In this document: positions 11,651 to 22,050 of the stretch, one piece after another | Layout: each line of letters opens with the position of its first letter | How positions within the stretch are numbered: the stretch's first letter is position 1 | NCBI RefSeq assembly: GCF_021917145.1 | Contig: NC_061061.1 | Coordinates: 2,070,552 to 2,134,551 of the forward strand | Direction: 5' to 3' | Source of the DNA: Hypomesus transpacificus | Taxonomy: Eukaryota > Chordata > Actinopteri > Osmeriformes > Osmeridae | Length of the DNA stretch: 64,000 bases | Translations under genes and position numbers: made by a program | The notes under the pieces: generated by a model | What the model saw: the letters and a program-made list of their open reading frames with translations, nothing else | The model's database searches: none | What the model was told of the DNA's origin: nothing

Positions 11651-13830
11651 TCATTTTGCAGCAGGCAGGCTCCTTGGTCACATTGGGAGCCCCACACTCT
11701 CTCTGAAGTGAAAAAACAGATTATATTTCTCCCATGTGAGCTATTCTGGTAGAGACCCCCTCCCCAGCCTCCCCAGTATCCCCCCTGTCTGCCCCCCCCC
11801 TCCCCTGCCTCCCAATACAGAGAACACTGTCTACCCTGCACTGGTATTTCCTAGCACACTCCATCAGCCACCATGACATCACCACACACACATACACACA
11901 CACACACACACTGCCTTCACAGCTTAGTGCGGACCATAAAGCTCTCACAGCTCTGCCACATCTCAGCGCTGCCTAGACGCTTCCGTTCTCGCTGTGTGAG
12001 AGTAGGAGTCGGGCGGCCGTTTCGTCCGAAGACAAAGAAACGAGGAGGCATAAACGGAAAAGCGTGTCTCTGCATCGCCTCAGACAGCAGCGACGGGAGG
12101 AAGGGGCGGAGGTTGGATCGGGGGTCGTCTCTGAGCTTCATCGTGGCCCAGGGGATGGATACTGTTGGGGCTGAGGTTGCCAGGCAACGCTCAAGCATGC
12201 CCCCGTCCCCGACACATGCGGACGGCAGGTCAGCCTTGTGGCCTGTCGCCATGGCGTCCGGCAGAGACATGTGTTTCCCTTCACGCCTCCGGGATGATGT
12301 CACTCTGTCCAAGTCGTCTGATCACCCAAACAAAGTTTAATTAAAAACACCGACACAAGTCCTTACTGTGGTCTGGGGAGAACACGCTGGCTCGAGTTAC
12401 TGCTGGGTGCGGCTTTGTTGGAGAAATCTTTGATTTTTTGGAGTGGAGATCGGCGCTGGGATGAAAAAAACTCTTTCCGAATCTGGAGGGTGTCGATGGA
12501 GAAGTCTTGAGCTCTTGGCTGGTCTCGAGACCAGATAAATGCTACACTGTTGCTTGAAGAATGTCATAATTTGTGGACGTGCTTGGTGGTGAGGCTGCGT
12601 GTGGGGGTCTCTGTCATTAGTGTGGTCTTGCTCCTTTCATTGCTTCAGCCCACACACACACTCCTGCTGCCGAACACACACACAGGCCTACTTATTCAAA
12701 CACACACACACATACTAGCAGACAAACGCACGCATACACCCATACACAAGCAGGCAAAAACACACATTCACTCACACAGTGTCCTTCTTCATTTTGGCTT
12801 CATGAACTTATTCATGGTTCTCCCCGCCAAAGAATATTCATGAAATTTGTGACATTTAAATGCTTATTCTTGACATGCAAATTCTTGACGAGGAGCTGTT
12901 AGGAAGAAAGAAAGAAAGAGCGTTGGAGAGCCGAGGAGAGGCCCCAGGGGTCCCTCAGAGTCTGGGCCTCTCCTCATGTTTCACGTATGTAACTGTCCCT
13001 CAGAACACCTGACACGCCCCATGACCTGGCAAACAAAGTCGTAGATATGTGCGCTTGTTACCTCAGGAAGTAGAACTTACACCTCACGAAAAACAAGTAC
13101 ATGTGTTTCAAATGCGACAAAGGTCAGACCGAGATGTGGCCCTTGTTCCTCCGGCCGAGGCCTTGTCTTCCACACAAGGATCGATCTTTAAAGCCTCACG
13201 TTGCGTGTGCCAAAACAAGCACAGCCAATGGCAGGGACTGATCTCCAGGATGTTAGTGTGGAAAGCCTTTGAGAGTATATCATTGGTCTTAAAAAAAAAA
13301 ACATTTCCTGGTTTGCTCACTAATCCTTTCTGCCAAGGCAATCTATTTTATTCGTAGCGATTCGTTCCCAGCAAATTTAAAAGGCACTATCTGCTAACGG
13401 GTGAAGTCACTGACTAAGAGTAATGTCTGAATGTTTGGTCACGTACTTTCATTCCAACCGAATATGAGCTGAATGTTTGTGCATTCATATAGAGGTTATT
13501 ATGTTTATAAAGCAGTCCATATGGAACAGTTCGTTTCCCCTGGTGCAGGTCTGGTGGTTACATCAGCTGTTCTTCATTTCCTAAAATAAAGACTGACAAA
13601 CCAGTGGGACGAAAATAAAGAATTTCAAAACAGAAGTTGTGTGGCTGGACAAGTGACACACTGTATCTATGGTCGCCTCTCGTTCCAAAAACAACGTCCT
13701 GTTGCACACCATCCCTGTCTCAATAACAGCACTGGTACGCGGGTGAAACGTGTGTGTTCACCTACAGAAGCAAAACCTGGTATCCAATATTCACCAACAC
13801 ACACACACATACGCAGATTTTTTTTCCTAA
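11651..13830. other. Intergenic, no gene seen
   Basis: Contains short CA tracts near 11884-11911 and 12650-12720 and otherwise mixed DNA. A GC-richer patch at about 11960-12300 has overlapping open frames on both strands (about 130-155 codons). None carries a known domain or clear splice sites, so I do not call a gene. Confidence 0.5.
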
Positions 13831-14062
13831 CCTTGTGGGGCCAGACCATTCACTCCCATTTAAAATTGTGTTAGCTCTAATCACTAACCCTCAACCCCTA
13901 ACCCTAACCCTTAATCTAATTTTAATCTAACCTAATCTATGTAATCTAACCCTAAACCTCCCTGAAAAAAGCATTTGAAGTTATGGGGCCCAGCAATAAG
14001 GCCCCACCAGGGGAAGTAGAAAACCTTTCACTTCACGTGACTACATTTGGTCCCCACAAGGG
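13831..14062. mobile_element. Short element with inverted CCTTGTGGGG ends and telomere-like core
   Basis: The left end CCTTGTGGGGCC and the right end GGTCCCCACAAGG are imperfect inverted repeats. Between them are CTAACCCTAACCC-like hexamers (13890-13915) and CTAATCTAA variants. This looks like a miniature inverted-repeat element or another dispersed fish repeat, not a true telomere. CA microsatellites flank it on both sides. Confidence 0.5.
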
Positions 14063-15910
14063 TTGTTAAACAAGTGTGCAAACACACACACAAACACAAA
14101 AACAAACACACCTCTGTACTTTTCCTAGTTTTAACTATAGGATGGCAACCCAAGGTGGCCAATGGAAGACCAGGATACTTCTGAACCGGCGCCCCATATT
14201 TTGACATGCTTAAGCGGTTCAGTTAGCACCAGGACCAAGGCGCTAGTCCTTAACCGCTCAAAGGATTTGCAGCGAGACAATGAGATTAGACAAGGAAAAA
14301 CGATAACAGGGCTCTGAAGCCTTTTACTTTATATGTTGAGGACAAATACACATTTTACTGGGAATATCTACGTGTTTTTTCCACGAAAATGTAATCTTTT
14401 GAATATGACATGCAGAAGTACCAAACTGGATTAGACTAGTAGGTTATTATTATCAATTGCATTGATTTTCTTGATGGGGATGCCTTTTGAAGGATGGTAG
14501 TTTTAGCGCCGTATGAAACACCTCCAGCTTTTAGCACACATCCTGGCCATCGGCTGTGATTCTTCTACATTTTGATGTTGACACGAGCAAAATGGCATGG
14601 ATATGGTATCATTCAAGCAAACAGGATCGGGTTTCCATTGGCAACATGGGTGGGAGAACAGGCCGGTCTTTGTCCAGAAGCTTCTGTATCACAGAGGGGA
14701 GAGAGACGGCATTGTGCTCTAGCAAGGCTTCCTTATGGTTCATGTCCTCAGAAGGTAATGGATCCCCTGCCCCACTTTCACAAGGGAAACTCAGAGTGAC
14801 ACGCTAGTGTTTCCGTGGGACAGCTACTGGAAATGGGCTTGGTCTTTGGGTTGTCTTGAGCCATCAAGACAGGAAGGGAAAACTACCTGGTCGTCCCCCC
14901 CTCCCCCTCCCCCCCATCAAAAAAGAAGCTGATTGTAGAAAACAGGTGTGGAAATAGATTTAGAGAGCTAGTTTAGTGCAGAATTTCTTTTGTGCGTTAG
15001 GTGTTAGTGCACATTGTCTTGAAACCTTTCTACATATTGAGGTACTGTATGTCTGGTAATAAAACATGCTGCTTGAATAAAACACTGTTGATGTGGGATT
15101 GGAAATATGAAGTCATATCGTGTCTGATCTTCAAGGTCATAATTGGCTTCTTCAAAACACAGATACATTTAACCTTAAAAGACCACTTACGATGTGTGAG
15201 TATAACGTGTTGCCAGATAAAAAGAACACAATAAATAGGATATTCGGTTTTTTGGTATTTTTAATTGCATGAATTTGAATGCCTCTGTCCCTGAAAAGAC
15301 AGTTGGAGTTACCTAGGAAACACAGATCGCTTTAAAAAGCACCGCTCTCGCATTACAGTGTTTTAGTACATTTCATGGTTTGTTTTAGGCACTTGGAATC
15401 ACAACAATGTTCCCTTCTCAACAACAAAAATAAATCTTTGGTCCTGTAAATGTCATTTAGAAAAAGGTCAACTGAAGCCAGAGTATGAAAATAAAAGAGC
15501 TTCATAGAAAATGATCATTAAACGGACACGTATATAACCTCATAAAGACTCCTTTCACTTAAATATGGACACACTCCAAAATTTTCTCTACGTCTGACAA
15601 AAAGGACCATTGGTCGTACAAACGATCTGCAGGAGAAATATAGAATTGAGAAGAATACATGTCGGCTCAGATCACTTATACAGCAGTAAAGGATCGCTTC
15701 AGTCAAGTCACATTTGGCAACAAAAAAAAAAGTTACATTTCCATTGTGTTTTTTTTCCGTTTTTTTGTCCTTTACTTTTTTCTTTCTTTGAAGAACAAAG
15801 AGCAATGGAACCAGTCTTCCAACTCCTCCGCCTTCTCATCCCCTGAGACAGAGGGAGGTATGGGAGCCAGATCTCTCCCCTGCCAGATCTCTCCCCTGCC
15901 CCCCTCCCAC

Positions 15911-15912
<2 letters not shown>
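14063..15912. other. Region downstream of tent5b; probable 3' UTR and intergenic DNA
   Basis: tent5b is transcribed right to left, so its 3' UTR should extend from 15967 leftwards into this interval. The 15240-15800 part is AT-rich, as 3' UTRs often are. I found no strong AATAAA on the minus strand, only weaker variants, so the transcript end is not fixed. No other gene is supported. Confidence 0.45.

Positions 15913-15956
<44 letters not shown>
15913..15956. repeat. (CA)n microsatellite just after the tent5b stop codon
   Basis: About 22 CA repeats on the plus strand, so (TG)n in the tent5b mRNA. They begin only about a dozen bases after the stop codon at 15968. Their position in the proximal 3' UTR is unusual. 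Confidence 0.97.
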
Positions 15957-15958
<2 letters not shown>

Positions 15959-15967
15959 CTAAGCAGC

Positions 15968-18900
15968 TCAGTTGCAGGGCAGCCACGTCTGGTAGGAGTT
16001 GCTGCAACCCTGGATGAGGGGCGGTTGCACGTGCGCAACGTAATAATTGCTGAAGTTGACGTCGCGCACGTACGGCGCCGGCTGGTAGAAGCACGTGACG
16101 TTGGCCACGGTGGGAATGGCGTTCTGCTCGGCCAGCGCGCGCAGCGCCAGCGCCGAGATGAGGCCCAGCGTCTGCCGCCGCTCGTGACCCATAAGGCACA
16201 CGGTGCTCTCGTTCACCACGCCGTGCAGCGTCACCAGGCACTCGTAGCGCTTGTGCTCCATGCCGCCAAAGTGGTTCTGCAGGTAGGCCTCCAGCTTCCT
16301 CTGCTGCTCCTGGATGTCGGAGAAGTCGATGAAGAAGCGCGAGCACATGTAGCGCTGCAGCTGCTTCATCTCCGTCTCCGAGGCCGGGCGGAAACCCCGC
16401 ACCAGCAGGTGGCAGTACTTGAGCAGCCCGCCGCCCCGGATCTCCTCGGGGTTGCGCGTGGCGATGACCTTGCGGGAGAGGTGGCCGATGGCCTCGCGGA
16501 AGTCCCCGTACACGCTCTCGCCGCGCACGGTGGGGTGGAAGCTCTCCGACATGGGCGTCTCAGAGCAGCGGTCGAACAGCAGCAGGGAGTCCAGGCAGAT
16601 CTGGAAGGAGTCCACGCTGAACTCAAACTGCCGCCTCAGCGAGTCCACGAATTTCAGCTCCACGTTCTTGCCCGTGTTGTTAGACAGCGAGATGAGGCTC
16701 CAGCGGTCCGTGTCGTTGCACACCTTCACCAGCTTCTGCACGTAGGCCTCCTTGAGGGTCAGCGCCGAGATGCGCTCCTTGCTGACGCCCGCGGGCAGGA
16801 AGTCCAGCAGACAGTCCAACACCACGTCCTTGACCAGCCGGAAGGCCTCGTCGTCCTGCAGAGACACGCCAAAGATCAGGTCCAGGTCCTTGTAGCCCAG
16901 GCCCGTGTCCTGGTGGAGCACGTGGCTGGCGGCCGAGCCGTTCAGCCTCACGTCCCGCACGGCCACCCCCCGCTGGGCCAGCCGGGCCCGCACCACCTGC
17001 GGAGACACAGACACAGACGCTGTCATCCGCTGGCTAAGCACTCCTGTCATCCACAGCATACACTGCAGCTAGTGAGGTCACTTCATTGAAATGTCATTTT
17101 TACATTTAGCCCTGTAAGACCCGACCCTATCATTTCAACATCCCCTTTAACTCTCCAAAAAATACATTTGCAAATAAGATATTTTCACAACCAATGGGTC
17201 CTACTGTTTTGCCTTGCAATGCTATTGGATACATTTGGTCTTTCAAAAAAAAGAGAAATGAGCAATGAAAGAGCTCAAGGTGACGTTGTAATTTTACAAG
17301 GGGTCTTACAGGGGTAAAATATGACTTGTGTTTGTTTTGAAAGCTGAAATTGACTTATTGTGACTTGTATTGACTTATAGTGCTGCAAGTGTGTTGACCA
17401 CCCTTGGACTTTGCTGAAACGATTCCCACATAAGTCATAGACACAAACCTGGTGACCCTCAAGTCAATCCCTTGAGACGTTTCCCAATAAGTTCCACATG
17501 GGCCCCACAGAATCAATGTGTTGAGGAGGCCGGATCGATAGCACAGCAGACAGAGGTCCATTTAATCAGCATTCCACTCAGCATGAATGAAGCCTAACTG
17601 GCTCAGATAAAAGACAGGGACTTGATCTGCTTGCCTGCCTGTCTGTCTGTTCACCTGTCTGTCTGCCTGCCTGCTTGTCTGTCTGTCTGTCTGTTTGCCT
17701 GTCTGCCTGCCTGCCTGTCTGTCTGCCTAACTTGTCTGATTACCTGCCGAGCTGTCTACCTTGTATCGGTCTGTCTGTCTGCTTGCCTGTCTGTCTGCCT
17801 GTCAGTCTGCCTGTCTGTCTGCCTGTCAGTCTGCCTGTCTGTCTGCCTGTCTGTCTGCCTGTGGGTCAGAAGGACTAATCCAGACCCGGTCTCGCAGACA
17901 GGAGCCCCTCTCGCAGGACGTACGCCTCAGCGCTGCTGCCGCAGACAACAAGAGACATGTCAGTGCTTCACCAGCAGACCAGGAGAAACCCCTCAGCTCT
18001 ATTCCCCATGACCCTGGGGGTCGGGAGGGGTCAGACAGCGTCTCCTTCCCCAGCCCCGGTGACCCGCGAGCAGGCCTCAGCAAAGAGGCCCCCGGCACGC
18101 ACACCCATCTGTGAAGAGGATGTCCCGCTCGGACGCTATTGGCTGTGTGTGATCTTCAGCCGGGCCACGCAGGGGCTGCCATGCCAGCAGGCAAACAGCA
18201 AGCTATGTGGAAGCCCAGCGGGCTAGACTTCAAAGATGGAACGCATCCAGAGCACGCTGAGGGCTAGGGGGGGGAGCTAAAGTTGTTAAAAGCCAATCCA
18301 CTTGGTGGAATTGCGGCATTGAAAACGAACTGCCTCCATGCATGCGAGGGAGGGGGGGTCGGCGGGGGGGGGGGTCGTCACCGGCTCTTGGAAAGCAACG
18401 AGTTTCCTCGACAAAGTGTGGGTTTAATATGCGGATGTTGGACATCTGGTAGTCGTTTCCAGAAAAAAGAGCTGACGACTCGTTCTGCGTCTACGTATGG
18501 ATGCCTTATTAAACACAAGTCTCTCCCCAAGTACGGGTACATTTGCCTTACGATTGACATTCAAACTGTGTTACAACACCATTAAGAAAAACATGACTTC
18601 TACTTCTGTCAGCATTAGTCTGACTGAACCCTGGGCCTCCCAGTGAACCTGTAGACCGGAGAGGCCTACAGTCCAGCTTACATTCCTCTGTACCTGCAAC
18701 ACACCTCAGTTCCAAATCTCTCTGCAGGCCCTGGCAGATTAGTGTCAGTATGATAGTCTTTCATGGTGATCAGATCATAAGCTGGCAGCTATTTATACAC
18801 ACCAGGTCAGACCAAAGGCACAGGCTTGATGGCTCATTCCTCTCAGACAGAGAGACAGGTGCTTCGCCTCGCGGCTGGATGACAACTGTAAAATCTGCTG

Positions 18901-20916
18901 TGGTGGTTTCTGGTTTGGGTTACATGTGGTGTAGGGCTTTCCCTGTAACTGCGCTCGTGCATCGAGAGTCACTGTCGAGAAACCGGAAACGCCATCCTTC
19001 CTTTTCCCCTCTGGTCTGTTGCTCAAGCTTGCATTGGTTTGTATGGGCGGTAAACCCTGATCTAGGACCTGCGACTAGAGTGAGTATGTGCCCCTGAGAG
19101 ACCCAGAGTGCTGAGGGAGAGTTGGCCAGGGTGCGGTGTGGCGGAGACAGAGGTACCTAGGCCCTATCCCTGCAAAACTATAGGATTATAACATACAGGA
19201 TTACAGGAGTATACGACTACAGAACTACAATACAGGCATAAAGGAGTACAAGACCACAGAACTACAATATAGGTCTACAGGACCAAAGAACTACAATACA
19301 GGTCTAAATAACAACAGAGCTACAGTACACGACTCCAGGCCTACCAGGACTGTAGGACTACAGAACTACAACTCAGGTGTACAGGAATGTATGACTGCAG
19401 GACTACAAAGCTAGAGTACTCCAATACCCATCTGGGCACTACAGGATACAGGCCTACAGAATGGCAGGACAACAGGACTACAGAAATCAGATAAGATGTT
19501 CTGAGAACCCCGGGGTGTTGTTTAAACTGCTGTGTAATGATGTCCAGGAATGCTGCCCAGTTCCACCCAGAGATAAAGCAGTTTTAGCCTCCTGTCCTCC
19601 CAGCCCTGTGATGCTGATATTGGACTACAGGAACAGCCCACAGAAATCTATGACAACACGGCAAACACACCATAGAGAAAACTGATTATTTAGTTATCGT
19701 TCTTGACACTGACAGCAAAAACATGGCCAAGCCCATGTTTCGAAAAACGCTGTCGGATAATAACTCAGCTATGCTCATAAAAGGGGGTCGTAAATTCAGC
19801 CCCCAAAAAACGACCCAAAAAACAAGCACAGTAAATTAATTAATCATTAGTCATTAACAGAGAAGCTTCCCAAACCCATAAAGCTTATCCCTCAAAGAGT
19901 TCCGTGGAAGCAGTCAGTCCTGGCGGGCTGATGGTCTGCTCTTCCCAGGGGGTTCAGAGCACACATGGTCTCTGCTGGAAGACCACTGAAGTGCGTGTGT
20001 GTGTCTACAGAGAACTGAAGTGTGTGTGTGTGTCTACAGAGAACTGAAGTGTGTGTGTGTGTCTACAGAGAACTGATAGTTCAATCTCAGCTGGCAGATG
20101 CTGTTTTGTTATGAAACACGGCTGGAGGCGACAGCATGGGGGGTCGAATTCAGCTCGTGGTGGAAGAGCCCTCATGTGGGGGGGGGGCACGTGGGGGGCA
20201 TGGGGGGGGGGGTACGGGGGGGGCATGGGGGGGTATGGGTGGGCCCCGGGGGGGAGGGGGGAGTTCGGAGAGAGGGGGGGGGCACAGGGGGGCACGGGGG
20301 GGTACGGGGGCACGGGGGGGGCACGGAGGGGAGGGGGCATGGGGGGGTATGGGGGGGGCATGGGGGGGGGGCACATGTGTGTCTCCACACCCAGTCCACA
20401 CTGGCGTCAATGAAGCACTCAAGGAACCTTCATCAGAACCACAACCACACTAGACCCAAAGCTTATAAGTATAGATACTAAGTATGTATATACTATATAT
20501 AGGAAAACACACTGGTGAGTCAATTTATCATAGCCATTCAACATAATGTGTAAACCCAAGGTTAACTAACCTCTCTTCTGTCTTAAGCTAAATCCCCCCC
20601 CCCCTCCACCCAACATGCTTATGGTGCTTGTTTAAAATATCCACATGAATACAGGTTATTTGTACAGTCCTCCAATTTAGGTCAGTTTAGTGGCTTGCGG
20701 TTAGGCCCTGACAGCACAGATAACCTAGCCTGTTGCTGCTTTGTGAGGTTTGGACTTTACATGCATCCTATGTGAAAGGGGTTTAGGAGGTCAGGACACG
20801 ATTCTGTGAATTACATCCTGGTAAGGGTACAACTCGCTAGTTAGCGATAAATGCTTTGAGAGGCATGAGGAGAGAAAGTGAGAAAGCTAAAGAGAGAAGG
20901 AAGGAGGGGGGGAAAA

Positions 20917-21000
<84 letters not shown>

Positions 21001-21043
21001 TGAGAGAGAGAGAGACAGTGAGAGAGAGCGAGAGAGAGAGACG

Positions 21044-21131
<88 letters not shown>

Positions 21132-21541
21132 AAGAGAAAGAGAGAGATTTAAGCAATCGTTTAACAGCTATGACACCAGGTTATAGGACAGGGGGGTTCT
21201 CGTTTGAGCTGAAACGCTCCTTGCATGTATACTACAGCTACCGTAGCCTCATTTTAAAGGTCGTCATCAACTTCCCTCACTTTGTGGATCAAATAAATAG
21301 AAAACCTTGGGATAAAGCATCCTTTGAACAAAAACGACTTGAACAAGTTATTGTAATGTTGCAGAAAATTAAGATGAACGTTTACCTGAACAATCTGTCG
21401 GGGTTGCACTGAGAGTGTAGGGAAATTTCCGCGGCCGTGAATAGGGATTGCGTCTCCAAGGATTGAGTCCAAGCGCTGCACCTGATCCCAGGACAGGACA
21501 GAGAACCGCCGACTCTGATCCGACGCATCACCGTTGGACAT
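15968..21541 (-). CDS. tent5b: Terminal nucleotidyltransferase 5B (FAM46B-type non-canonical poly(A) polymerase)
   Basis: Two coding exons: 21541-21386 (52 codons) and 16996-15968 (342 codons plus TGA), 394 residues in all. The donor is CAG/GTAAAC and the acceptor is GCAG/GTGGTG, joined in phase 0 as RQIVQ-VVRARL. The family adds adenosines to RNA 3' ends with a polymerase-beta-type nucleotidyltransferase fold. The active-site pattern is intact: G72-S73 in LNGSAASH, D89 and D91 in KDLDLIF, and a likely third acid, E164, in NVELKFVD. Family blocks include [11 protein letters not shown] (33-43), [11 protein letters not shown] and the C-terminus TWLPCN. The wording [12 protein letters not shown] favours the B paralogue over A or C, and its length is close to the mammalian 391-425 residues. 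I chose the ATG at 21541, which gives MSNGD; an upstream in-frame codon at 21559 is TTG. The 4.4-kb intron is full of microsatellites. I cannot tell which teleost duplicate this is. Confidence 0.95.
17628..17870. repeat. (TGTC/TGCC)n tetranucleotide array
   Basis: Interrupted TGTCTGTCTGCCTGCC array lying in tent5b intron 1. Cysteine/leucine-rich open frames across it are artefacts of the repeat. Confidence 0.95.
19160..19480. repeat. Degenerate short repeat (ACTACAGAACTACA type)
   Basis: About 30-35-bp periodicity of motifs such as GGACTACAGAACTACAATAC, with many substitutions. It is an old, diverged tandem array inside tent5b intron 1. Confidence 0.6.
20168..20374. repeat. G-rich satellite (GGGGGGCAC/GGGGGTATG)
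   Basis: Runs of 5-9 G separated by CAC, CAT or TAT over about 200 bases on the plus strand. This is the template strand of tent5b, so the pre-mRNA is C-rich here. The DNA has strong G-quadruplex potential. Confidence 0.93.
20922..21147. repeat. Compound (TG)n-(GA)n microsatellite
   Basis: About 38 TG repeats pass directly into about 70 GA repeats with a few interruptions. The block lies about 240 bases inside tent5b intron 1, measured from the exon 1 donor. Confidence 0.97.
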
Positions 21542-22050
21542 TGCGATACAAAAACTCAACTGAAATCCTAAAGATGTAGTTAATATTGCGATGTCAATCT
21601 GTCGGGGGGAAAACTCATGTAGCAGTCCAGATCTGTCCGGTCAAATTTTAAAGATGCTGAAAGGAAAGAGTTATCTCTCTGTAGGACTTGGAAATCCAAA
21701 GCCAGTTTGTGTCCTGTAGACTTGTAAGTAATTTACTCTAAGTTAACCTGGTAAATGTAAACTAGTCACTTAAATACCCAAACTAAACTGTGAAAACTCG
21801 CAACGCAAGAGAAGTTAGTCTGCCCCTGTATTGGACGTGCCCGTGTCTAGTCCGCTTGAGAAGTTGCCCGAACAATTCGTCCGGCTGAGTTAAACCCCCT
21901 TCCTTTGCATAGCGCTGTGATTGGTTGGGCTACAGGTTCATTGGTTATGGAAACTCCGCCTGGTGCCACTGCGGTCTTTAAACCAGACCTGTGAACAGAT
22001 CCAGTACGCCACCTATGTACTTTTGCCATGGGCCATGCAATTCTATACAA
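21542..22050 (-). promoter_or_regulatory. tent5b: Putative tent5b 5' UTR and promoter region
   Basis: DNA immediately upstream of the tent5b start. On the minus strand there are two CCAAT boxes in the same orientation (complements of ATTGG at 21920-21924 and 21940-21944) and an octamer-like ATGCAAA (21904-21910). No clear TATA box is seen at a fixed distance, so the start site is uncertain. The call rests on position and motif content only. Confidence 0.4.

Larger units (their letters stand above)
16997..21385 (-). other. tent5b: tent5b intron 1, repeat-filled
   Basis: A phase-0 GT-AG intron of 4389 bases. It contains the CTGT tetramer array (17628-17870), G-rich tracts near 18350 and 20170-20370, a degenerate GGACTACAGAACTACA-type repeat (about 19160-19480), three copies of a roughly 30-bp GTGTGTGTCTACAGAGAACTGA repeat (19990-20075), and the TG/GA block (20922-21147). 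I see no other exon in it. Confidence 0.85.

Noticed and set aside
11873..12340. 155-codon plus-strand frame as a gene
   Set aside because: There is an equally long overlapping minus-strand frame, no domain and no splice sites; it starts in a CA microsatellite.
13885..13920. True telomere or interstitial telomere block
   Set aside because: Only a few degenerate CTAACCC units lie inside an element with inverted ends.
15659..17089. 476-codon plus-strand frame
   Set aside because: Antisense shadow of the GC-rich tent5b exon 2; the minus-strand reading carries the conserved domain.
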